From: Branchiostoma lanceolatum
Taxonomy: Eukaryota > Chordata > Leptocardii > Amphioxiformes > Branchiostomatidae
Direction of reading: 5' to 3'
Length of the DNA stretch: 64,000 nt
Assembly: GCF_035083965.1 (NCBI RefSeq)
Contig: NC_089727.1
Span: 19,595,269-19,659,268 of the forward strand
Made by a program: the position numbers and the translations under genes. Positions 32,713-44,000 of the stretch are shown here, one piece after another (the stretch's first letter is position 1; each line of letters starts with the position of its first letter). A model generated the notes under the pieces. The model was given only the letters and a program-made list of their open reading frames with translations, was not told the origin of the DNA and searched no databases.

Positions 32713-32988
32713 GCATGGAAACCATACCCTCGGTGGATCCCCGGTAGCTCTACGGCGTTGGGAGTGACCCCCGCCCGCCCAGACAGATCAGAGATTGGGG
32801 TGTTGGTTTACGGCCTTGGATTAAATTAGCTCACCACGTGCACCGAAAGAAGGGTGGCAGCGTAAGTAGGGTGGTAGCGGAAGTAGAAAGGCAGCAAAGT
32901 AGAAAGGCTAACAGAAATGGCTCAATAAAGCAGACTGGGCCCGGTAAAACACCCATAAGCCGACCCCTAGAGACTGGGACCGGGATAG
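32713..32988. mobile_element. About 280 bp insertion with 10 bp target duplication
   Basis: gccagactat occurs immediately before (about 32702-32711) and after (about 32989-32998). The copy A flank has a single uninterrupted 'gccaggctat' here. The insert has no clear inverted ends or coding frame, so its class is unknown. Confidence 0.55.
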
Positions 32989-33129
32989 CCAGACTATGGC
33001 CGTTAATTCCATTACTTCCGCTTCCTGCATCTGACCATCGCGTTTTTTTTTCCCCGCTCACGTTTGCACTTTTGACATATTATTACTTCTTGTTAGTGTC
33101 AACGGCAATTGCTGATAGCGGAAGCTGAA

Positions 33130-33382
33130 GCCCCCCTCTCACTGGACCCGCGGCACGCTGGCGGAGTCGCTGCGCATGCGTCCTAAACTGCATTTGCGTT
33201 ACCCTTGACTTTATAATGGGAATATCATTCAAAACTTACAAGTATGACCAAAAAGACAACAAAACACACGAAGCTTAAAAACAGTCGTTTTTTTGTCGAT
33301 GAAATTCGTTGAGTGCTTTGTCAACTCGATCGGCGCAGCGACGCCGCCAGCGTGCCGCGGGTCCAGTGAGAGGGGGGCTTAA
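33130..33382. mobile_element. AAGCCCCCCTCTCACTG MITE
   Basis: The ends AAGCCCCCCTCTCACTGGAC and GTCCAGTGAGAGGGGGGCTT are inverted and extend through CCGCGGCACGCTGGCGG. The paralogous segment at 63.8 kb lacks it, so this is a clean insertion. Confidence 0.8.
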
Positions 33383-33795
33383 GGTAGACAGCGACGACCG
33401 TCAGAAACATACAAGCACCAAGTGACTACAATACCTCATTTTTACGGATATGAATGACAGAATGTTTTGCCCCAGTGTACTTATTCCACCACCCTGCCAG
33501 CCGTATGAATAAAAGCTTCTAGCCCACGAGCCACGCCCCGAAATGAGCAGTGTAATTGTGATTAGACGGCATATATATATGATTGCAGACAGGTAATGTT
33601 GATACAAAAACACGTAGCATTAAAAATTGATGTTATGTAATCGGTAGAGAGCCATATCAATATCAAAACGACATTCCCTTTTCGTAGTAGAAGCTGGTAT
33701 GCATTACTGACAATAGATATCGTTTTACACTGTTTTTCTAGTAATATATGGATTAAGCTCCTCCCCCTAATGCTCATGCGTTCGTCATGTTTTTA

Positions 33796-33803
33796 TGACG
33801 TCA
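33796..33803. promoter_or_regulatory. CRE palindrome TGACGTCA
   Basis: A perfect TGACGTCA conserved in the inverted paralogue at 63147-63154. CREB/ATF-type factors bind this site. Promoter function is inferred from its conservation and its position upstream of a predicted first exon. Confidence 0.45.
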
Positions 33804-33985
33804 CGGATAGTGCATGGGCATTGCACAGAACCGGTTCTTCTAGTTCTAGTTCTAGTTCATTGACTGCAGGCGTGAGGAGAAGGATGTAGCTTCTCCACGC
33901 AGCGTGTTTACAAGAAGGAGGTTTTAATTTTGTCGTCGCAAGAGGAAAAAAAAGAAGTACGTAAAAATCACCCTTACTGGTCCAG

Positions 33986-34174
33986 AGACATCGGTTCAAG
34001 TGCGACGGTAAAGCACCAGGCATCCACCCTGACCCAGAGAACTGTGACAAGTTTTACCAGTGCGTCCCCGGACACCCTCGGCCCTACCAGCGCGACTGCC
34101 TGCCCGGAGGTCTGGTCTTCGACGTTGAACTCCAAGTCTGCAATTGGCCGTGGGCGGTGCAGGCATCTTGTGAG
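33986..34174 (+). CDS. Chitin-binding type 2 (CBM14/peritrophin-A) exon
   Basis: An open 63-codon exon, phase 0 at both ends, between a CAG acceptor (33985) and a GTAAGT donor. It carries one complete peritrophin-A domain with six cysteines (KC, NC, QC, DC, VC, SC) and the aromatic core FYQCV and NWPWAV. Such domains bind chitin in chitinases, chitin deacetylases and extracellular matrix proteins. The remaining exons were not found: an in-frame stop lies just upstream, and nothing in phase was recognised downstream. The following esterase needs a phase-1 donor, so it cannot be joined directly. It is either part of an unrecognised gene or an orphan exon. Confidence 0.7.
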
Positions 34175-34179
34175 GTAAG

Positions 34180-35770
34180 TACATCTAAGCTCTTTATCAT
34201 AACCTTATATACAAGCTAACAGCGCTATGGAAACAGACTAAACTTTCATCGAAAACAAGAATGGGGACCCACCAAATTTGTTTACCGTTCTTCTGATGTT
34301 GTTCTGGATAAATGAGGGATTGGATGCCACTTTTCGGAAGTGTGACGTGAGTGCGGGTCAAAGGTTGTTGGAAGACTGTAATGACACCCGTCTTCTGTTG
34401 GAGTAAAGTTAAATCTGTTTCCATAACGTTATGCACAACACAGATGAGCTCCTCTTGCTTTATGTAGATATAATCTTTCATTGTTTGTTAGCGGGATAAA
34501 TGATGTATGAACAACGCTATTTTGTGTTTGTAAAAACTGTATTGTACTTTAATCCAATGCACTGTCTGGCAGGTATAAATAGCTGACCGCCCGTCCAAAC
34601 CACAGAGCGGGCTTTAAGCCATGCGGGTCGCATGGCAAAAACAAGGTGCAGAATACTTTGTAGGGGGAGGTACTATTTCGCAAATGTGCAGTGTTTGCTG
34701 AAATACCCACTTAGAATAAGCGGGCAGTCTGCCTGAATATGAAAATGTAAAAAAGTTGTGGTAAGAAGATATTAAAGTGAATATCTGAAGCCAAAATGTA
34801 TTATCCACAGAGATATAGGCTATTCCCAAATCACCCCGTCCCATAAGAACATTTGCAAACTTCAAGGGGTATGTACAGGGGGGTTAGACTCCAATGATTG
34901 CCCACATTTTGTGATTTCTGTGGTTAGATAGACCATATCCAAATTCTGAAATACGTAATTTACAAAGTTGGAATTAATCCCCCCCCCCCCTCTAACAATA
35001 GCGTTCATGCATAGGACCGCATTGATGCTGCAACGCCACTATGCGGTCAGAAGCAGCATAGCATAGTTTATCACAGGTTTTTAACAAATCGGCACACATT
35101 CAACTCAAATAAAAAGAAAAATTCAATACCGATTCATATTCATAAAAAGACTCCGTAATCACTAAACTAGCATAGCAAACCTGGCGTTTATGTAGCACAA
35201 ATACTTATCTCTAATTTCTAGTATACATGCTATGAAAACAGGCTTGGGCTTACGCCCTGAAGACACACAACCAGAGAATGTCAAATCCATTTATTTGCCA
35301 GCTAGATGGATGGGTATTTGTTTTGTTTCTCCCTTTGTATGTTTTGTGTGCATGCAAAATATAAGGAACCTAAATTACACAACCGATCCTGTTAGAAGCC
35401 AGTTTCAAGAACTCCACAACACGAAAACACTGTCAAAAGTATGGTTATTGCTTCATTCTAATCTAAGTGATGAAAGTATTGTTTATGGGTGGATCTCGCC
35501 CCCTTTCTCCGCATCCCTCTCTCTCACGCGCTCTTTTAGTAACTTTTATATTCTGTCCCTTGTGTCTACTGCTGCAGTTTCTGTATGTTCAGTGGGTGGT
35601 GAGTGCCAGAGGGGGGTGGGGGGGAGGGTGAACTCTCTCTCTAATTTTGTCTTGCATCTTAAATGTTACAGTCCAGTTGTTTCCAGACCATGACTTAACA
35701 TTTTCTTAATCTCTCCCGCTGTCTCTGATGTGTTTATGGCAAACACAGAGCGTGTTTAAGAATGTTATTT
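34180..35770. other. Intergenic with weak inverted repeat
   Basis: TATGGAAACAGACTAAACTT at 34225 and AAGTTAAATCTGTTTCCATA near 34405-34424 are inverted, suggesting a small MITE at 34.22-34.43 kb. The remainder is AT-rich with a C run at 34980. No supportable gene. Confidence 0.4.
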
Positions 35771-35777
35771 CTGGGGA

Positions 35778-36338
35778 TTGACAATTGTCTATTCATCAAC
35801 AAAATGGCAAAGAAACCAATCAATCACTCTCAAAGCCGCAAGCTTTGCAAAGCTGAAAAGAGTATGGAAGGACAGACACATAAAGCTCAGGACTAAAATC
35901 CAAATATACAACTCATCTGTGCTTTCGACAGTACGCTATGGCTCAGAAACCTGGCAAATGACAGTGAAACTAGAAAAACGTCTTGATGTTGCTGATCAGA
36001 GGTGGTTACGAGCCATTCTGAGGGTGAGATGGCAACAGCACATCTTCAACGAGGAAGTGCGCAGGAGAACGGGTCAACCTTGTTTGTCTACTTTGGTGTG
36101 CAGAGCACGAGTAAGGTGGCTTGGACATGTTGCAAGAATGCCAAGGACACACCTCCCACGGATGGCATTAAACTGGGTACCACAGGGGAAAAGAAGGAGG
36201 GGAGGTCAACAGATTACATGGGAGAAAACAGTCATGAGAGACTTGGAGGAACTGGGCTTCACTTGGGAAGGAGTGAGAAGGCAGGCACTGGACAAAAGTG
36301 CGTGGAAAGCATTGGTGGCCCGCATCGTCGACAAATGA
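35778..36338 (+). pseudogene. Non-LTR retrotransposon ORF2 C-terminal remnant
   Basis: An open frame of about 186 codons resembles the end of an endonuclease/reverse transcriptase: KIQIYNSSVLSTVRYGSETW, then RWLRAILRVRW, RVRWLGHVARMP and GRRGGQQITW-like basic stretches before the stop. The catalytic reverse transcriptase core is absent, so it is 5'-truncated. Confidence 0.75.
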
Positions 36339-36339
36339 A

Positions 36340-37400
36340 AGCGGCGACGATGATGATGATGATGAATCATTCTCACTCACTCATCTCCTCCGCGTTCCAG
36401 TCTTTCACTGAGGCGGGCCGTCAATATCCATCTCTATCTATAGGTCACGCCGAAATAGTTACAGCTGGATAAACGTACCCGCTAGGTCATTTGTAGGCTT
36501 TGTTGACTTCTGCAAACATACGCGTAGAAAGACCACGCCACCCATATAGTTCTGAGTCTTAGACGTACTGCTGCTCTCACCATTGCCACTTGGACCATGT
36601 TTCTCATGCTACTAGCATGCCTTTGGGCAAAAGGTGGGTTTCTTTTATGTCATATATTACCTTTGGTTTGAACTAAGATCTCCAGCGCAATCTAGTCACT
36701 TGTCTTGGTTGTCCCATCGTCACAAGATCTCACAATGGCTGAGCGTCCCTTCCCTGTGTGACGTGATGACATGTTGCCTCGCCTTTCTGACAGCCCTTCG
36801 ATCCTTCGCGTGGACAACACGATTTGCCCTTGAAAAATCCTAACCGCCGTATAGCATTGTTGCAATTGCCTCAAAATGTCAACGTTCCTGTTGAGTGTCT
36901 ATCTCAATAGTTACTTGCTTTAATATCATAGAATTGGCAAAGGGTCCAAAGACTGTAGGCTAACGTTATACAACCCCCATTATACAACATCCACCATTAC
37001 GGATAATGAAAATCACGAATTTGGTTGTTCTTGAATGCAATGTGCAGTCGATTCTAAGGGTTAAAACTATATGTGTGAGACCTGTAAGTCCATAGTTTTA
37101 AAAGTGCTGGAGTATTTGTTTGATTGTCTGTGTTTCTGTAGTTCTCAATATACACACACCACAACGTAACATTGCCATGCAAACTCAGTGCTGTTTGTTC
37201 GTGATACCTGAGGCGTCCCTGTCTGCCACCTCTAGTTGTCTTGAAGTATGTATATCTGGAAAAGGAAATGGAACCTTGTTTACTCACAACATTGCATTGT
37301 CATCATTCCAATGGTTGGCACAAGACATCGCCTTAATCCTACGTTGGGAGGGGCTAACTGCATCAGATTATGTAAAGTGACCTACATTCGAGCAGCGCGT
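36340..37400. other. Intergenic, nothing recognised
   Basis: No repeat family or gene was identified. Confidence 0.4.
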
Positions 37401-37404
37401 GTGA

Positions 37405-37862
<458 letters not shown>

Positions 37863-38026
37863 CTATGCGTGTATTTCTGGACAACATAACGGAAGTAGTT
37901 GTCGGGATGGATCTGTTTGATATCTTGTATATCAGAAGGTAATTCCGACACTCGGAAATATACGTTTGATAATGACCCCTTAGCGGCTTCTGGGGGTATT
38001 GAATCAGAAAACTGTGTGCTCTAAAG

Positions 38027-41000
38027 ATGGCCGATATTGCCATTTTCTACCTAGTTGCTGCTGAAAGCGGCGATGGCGGTCGCACTGTGCCTACCAACGG
38101 TGGGGATGTGCGCGGAACAGTGCAGTACATCAAGGATTTGCCCGACAAGCCAATCCACACTTTCCTGGGGATCCCGTACGCAGCGCCCCCTGTCGGAAAC
38201 CTGCGGTTCCGCGCACCACAGCCTGTGGTTCCATGGGAGGGCGCCAGGGACGCTACAAAGCCCGGTCCCTACTGTCCGCAAGGTCAAATGGTCTTTCAGC
38301 TCTTCCCCTACAAATTTCATCACTACGATTTCGACGAAGACTGTCTAACGATAAACATCGAAACGCCTACAGTTGAAAAAGATGCCGAATTGCCTGTAAG
38401 TTATTCTATTCAGTATCATATATTATCTAAATGGTATCCTCTATTACTAAGTTGAAAAAAATGCAACAGCATACATACTGACTCAATAATATAATACCAT
38501 ACCCATGTTGATGTTGACGAATAAGACAGTTCCAAGTGCGCATGTGCAGTCGTGACGCATTGTGGTCTAAGGTCAAAGTTTAAGGACGCTTGTCATTCTT
38601 TTTCTATATTCCATAGAATTTTATCTTAGACACAATATGCATGCGCACTTGGCATTTTGAATTGGTTTATTAAAAACACAGAACAGTTATAGAGCTTCCT
38701 GTCCTAAAACATGGGATTAATGTAAAAATCGGATGTCAAATGTCACCTAGCCAAGTATTAATACATTCAAAAAAATCACATTCAAAGGGTTGTTGGACAT
38801 ATAAACTCCATCTAGTGCATAATAAACACATCTCATACAGCACAGGTCGTCCGTAATTGCTTCAAAACAAACATGGTGACCTATGACCTGTGTCCCAAAG
38901 TGACCTTTACCCTGTTCGTACAAAACATTATGTGTCTGTGTCAAATTCACATTTCAATGAAAATTACCAATTAGGTAATGCTGTGGATCCACGGAGGGGC
39001 ACTGTTCTTGGGATTCGGGTATGTCGCGCCATTTGCGGCCCTGGTTGCTCAGCAAGATGTTGTTGTCGTGACGTTCAACTATCGCCTGGGTGCCCTGGGC
39101 TTCCTGAGCACTGGGGACGAGAACGCTCCTGGGAACTTCGGCTTCCTGGACCAGGTAAGCTACTCCCATGCCATTCACGGGTTTCACACTTCCCAGAAGT
39201 ACTTGTGCTGGGATCCGGAAACGGATATTCTCCAGGCGACAACAATTTCACTCAGCGTGCGAAACCACTAAACATGGTGGTATGTGGGCGCAAGAAATCT
39301 AATGTAACCGAGTAAAACACAAACACAAAAACAACTCAGAGACGGCAGTTTGGTGCAGAACCGTGCAAAGGACAGGGTTAATTTAATCTTTAATGCCTTT
39401 CTGATGGAACACGAGATGTGACCTACATGTATGAGGTCATCGGGCGGAACCAACTAAACATTGGCTAGTTGTCCAGAAAAATACCTTTGTCCACAAAACT
39501 TGTCAAATTCACATCCTCACTATTATTTGCCGGACAGCTCATAATTTCCTGTGTTTTACCGTCCTTTTACTCAAGGTTTTAGCTGTTTCCTTCTTTGCAC
39601 GCTGAGCGAAGTTGTTGTCGCCTGGAGAATATCCGTTTCCGGATCCCAGCACAAGTACTTCTGGGAAGTATGAAACCCGTGAATGCTATGATATGCCTTG
39701 TTATGCTATATTATGCCAAAAAAATAGTTAAGCAACTGGATTTTGAAACAGACGTTTCAGACAACATCCGCTATCTTACGTCAGTGACTAAGGAAATTTA
39801 AGGTTTTATACCCAAACTCTCAATGGATATGTTAATAAAGTGAAGACAATTTCGGACAGTTTAGTAGAATAGTATGTCAAGACAAGGCTGTATGCTAAGG
39901 AATCAGTTAACGTCTGAAACGTCTGACTGTTTCAAAATTTCATCTAGTTGCTTGAGTAACTATTTTTTACTAGTACCCAGATGTCTAACTTTCATCAACG
40001 TATATTATGTTATGTTATGTTGTGTTATGCTACGCCACGCTACGCCACGCTACGCTATGCTATGCTATGTTATGCTATGCATCGAGGATTATCAACGGGA
40101 ATAGATGTATCCAGACGACAGCCCACCTGCCAGCGCTCAAGTCTAGACGTGACGAAGCAGCCTTAAAACTCTTTCAACAGATGCAATCTGAAGACCATCC
40201 CTTGCACTACATGACAACAAGCAGTCGGCAACAACAAACCGGCAGAACTCTCAGAAACCATAACCACAGAACTCTACCTACTTGTAGGACCGAACGGCTG
40301 AAGAACTCGTTTCTGTTTCATGCCACAAAACTGTACAACCAGTCACTTTCGTGAACTTTTAAACGTGTAATGTGGTAAAAACCATCGTTTTTAAATTGTA
40401 TTGATCTTTAAATCGTCCTAACATGTATATTTATGGCTATCTAAACTCGTCATTCCTGTCCGAGGGTTTATTCTTAATGCCACGCACACAAGCTTGCAAT
40501 TATTTTTATAGTTCAAGGACATTTTAGATCAAATTGAACTGTGACCTGTATTTTGTATAACTAGTGGAACCTACAATTGTTACTGTCAGAACAATTCAGG
40601 ATATCCAGTAGGATATCCTGCCAGTCTGCATATTTTGAATAAAGTTACTATGCTAAGCTGTGCTATGTTATGCTATGCTATGCTATGCTATGCCATGCTA
40701 TGCTATGTTATGTCAGCTATTTAAGATATCTTAAAAATCAACAAGGGCAAGGTCTAGTGTGAATAGTGATGTTTGTATTTAGCGTTCGGGTATAATTTAC
40801 AATCTTACTAGTAAAGATATTGTTATTATTGAGTCTCGCGAAATATTGAAGTATATAGATTAAATTGTATTATATTCCGTAGGATTGCATGGTACACTGA
40901 TAGAATTACATTGTAATCGGTAAAGTTTCTGAAGTTAGTTATAGAATCATAATGTATTCGTAAATTTGCTAAGTGTACAAATGAAATTGTACTGTGCTCG

Positions 41001-44000
41001 GTAAAATTGCTATGTATAACTGGGCACCCCTATTAGCATTCCTATCAACTAAAGTTTATAATTTTTCACGTTTTCTATAAGTGAGTGCTGGTGACAAAAC
41101 ACAAAAGTTTGTATCATAATCATCTTAAAAGGACTAGCATTATATGAAATGTTGACATCTATTAGAAAGCGATAGCATTGTAACAGTGGGGATCAACCTC
41201 CACTAACTGACCAGTCTAACTGGTCCGGACCATTTAGCCTAGTGGTTAGCGCGTTGAGTTCCTAAGCCGTGCGGGTCGAGATTGGCGCTAATCAGTGCGT
41301 GAAAAAGAATAAAGATTTCTCCATATTTAAAATGCTTCCCTTTCACAGGTCGCAGCAATGGCTTGGGTTCAAGAAAACATCCGAAACTTCGGAGGGGATC
41401 CGGACCGGGTGACCATTTTTGGCGAGTCCGCCGGTGGGGTGAGCGTTGGTAATCAAGTCGTTTCCCCTCTCGGTAAGGGTCTGTTCCGGCGAGCGATCTC
41501 TCAAAGCGGCACCTATAACACGATGGAGATCGAGAAGAAACCTCTAGAGATTGCTACAATCTTTGCAGAAGAAGTCGGCTGTGAGGCAAAAGATACGGCG
41601 ACCCTGGTGGATTGTTTGAGGCAGAAGACTGCAGATGAACTAGTGCACGGTGCTGAACGCATGATGAAATTGGATAGTGGCGAATGGGGCAAATATTTCT
41701 ATCCCTCGCTTGACGGAAACTTTTTCCCAGAACACCCGAGGGATCTGTACAACAACGGCCAAGTCAATGACGTAGACTATCTTCTTGGAGTAAACAACAA
41801 CGAGTATGGATTTGTGATGCCATCCTCGATGAGTTCTAATTTCGGACCAGACGGAATGACAGAAGACGCCTTCATTCTCGAGCTGGAGCAACTCGTAGAG
41901 AGAAACTATCCGGTAAGAATATGATGAGCAAAATTGGCACCGCGTAAAATGACATTGTTTTGGCGACGGTGGTCTCTGTTAATGTTTTCGTTTTATATAT
42001 ATAGTAAGTTTATTGATTCGTACATTCATTCGTCTCTAAAATACATGGCAGCGTCCTCAGTGCAGCAGAGGACGCTGAATTGTGTACTTTAGGTATACAT
42101 GTGTTACATTTAACATAATGTAACTCAAATTTACACATGCAACTGGGGCCTCACTTGCATAAATTATATCAGTTCATCACCTTCTCTACCCAAATGACAC
42201 AAGTTATCCGATATATTAAAGTCCTGTTTAAAACAAGGACATTATAACATTTCCTCATTGATAATGTAAATGAAACCCTGATTTCTAAACGTTCCTCATT
42301 ACTGATGCAAATCATCGCTTAAGCTATCTACATACCAAAAATCATGGTGATCCGTCAGCCCCTTCGTGTGTTATTCTGTGTCAAAGTTTAAGGGGAAATT
42401 CCCTCCGATCGGCCCACAACTGACCAATCCTACCATTGTTTTTGAATCAGGGTACAAAGAAGGACAGTATCGTAGCAGCCGCTCGCAAAGTGTACCGTGA
42501 CCAAGACAACCCAGATGATCCAATGGCCATTCAGCACCAGTTTACACTATTCTCTGGCGACCAAATGTTCGTGGCACCAACTGTCGATACCGCAAGCAAA
42601 CACGCAGGTAAAATTGCATATTTTTATTTATATATTTATATATACAAGATACATGTACAATGACAGATATCTATTTTTCTTATTCAGAAGTAAGACTGAT
42701 ATATTATGTTTTTATGGGGAACTAAGTTTTAAATTTGATTAATTGACATGTATTAGGATCCGTGACATGGGGGTGTCCCTGCGGTGTAGTGGTCTGCGCC
42801 TTTGCTACTGTGCCACATCTGGTTCAAATTACTTGGACCAGAAGGACTGGGGTTCTAGCCCCAGGTAGGGCACCTCTGGACAAGAGGCGCATTGATTCAT
42901 ACCAAAGACTTTATAAAAATGGTACATACTTATGAAACAGTATGGAAGTTAAACACACTCCACTGCCAGTGGACTAGCCCCCTGCTGCAGTGATTGCACC
43001 ACAGTGTGGCCCCAGGGCTATGAAACGGAGATGGGCACCGCCCTATACATCAATTATGGTGTGGGAGGATTTTAACTATCTTAAGGATCCGTGACGGGGG
43101 GGCGACATAAACTCTCTGGCACTTTTACCCAATTTACAACGTTACGTTTCGGTAATGTCACGTGATTAGTCATTAGAATATGTTGACGACTGCAATAATG
43201 ACCAATAATTTCTGACTCATTTTTTATAATGTTGAGACACCGTCTAGATCTTTCCCTTGGACAGAGACAGCAGTCGGTACTTCCAACCACCTTTGACCCC
43301 GTGGTGACGTGTGTCCTCAGTTATTGCCTTCGCCGAGAAGGTTATGCATAGGGTAGCGTTTGTTTGTTCGTTTGTAACGACCAGCATATCTCGAGAAGAG
43401 TTGAATGGATTGTTTTGCTATTTGGTAGGCGGGTAGGTCTTGATGAGACTTGGAAATGATTAGATTTTGGGTCCCCTGGAGGCTTGCTACAGCACTGCAG
43501 CGGAACTTCCTGCTTTGATATCTTGTGTTCTGGAAATGCTTTGGTCCTGATTTTTGAGTGGTAGATAGCTCTTTGGAGAGAGAGTAAGTGGTATAGGTTT
43601 TCGCCCCCTAGCGGCTTTTTTTGGAACTGCAAGGAGCAGGTTTTGGTTCAGACTTTGAAAGGGAATACCTCGAGAAGGGCCTGATGGATGGTCATTAATT
43701 TTGGTAAGTAGATAGCTCGAGTGATGATGTACATGATTAGATACTTATTATGCTTATAAATATCTATTTTGCATAGTTAATGAGGAAAGTTTATACAGCC
43801 GCCAAATTTCATGATAGGACTCTCAAACATGTGACATATGTATCTGAGGAAGAGAGAAATATTAATAGATAGCAACTATGCAAATGAGGACCTCCTTTGT
43901 ATAATAAATGAGAAAATACAATAACTCAAGATGGGCTTGATGGGTGGTCATGAATTTTGGTACGTAGATAGCTTACGTGATACTTTCTATGATTGGATGA

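Larger units (their letters stand above)
33010..33990. repeat. Segment paralogous (inverted) to 62990-63960
   Basis: Shared words in order are CTTCCTGCATCTGACCATCG, GTACTTATTCCACC, AGACGGCATATATA, ATCGTTTTACA, GCTCATG, TTTTTATGACGTCACGGA and AGAAGGAGGTTTTA. They occur in reverse complement at the right end of the window. The homology stops at CCAGAGACATC, just where the CBM14 exon begins. Confidence 0.75.

Noticed and set aside
35778-36338. Host gene of 186 codons
   Set aside because: The sequence pattern is that of a retrotransposon ORF2 tail without a catalytic core.
38055-38348. Signal-peptide-like start (MAVALCLPTVGMCAE) in a second frame of the first esterase exon
   Set aside because: Using it would need a frameshift that removes the conserved VRGTVQ start of the enzyme. 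The annotated frame is supported up to the acceptor.
41225-41295. tRNA gene upstream of esterase exon 3
   Set aside because: No acceptor stem; the sequence fits a SINE head fragment.
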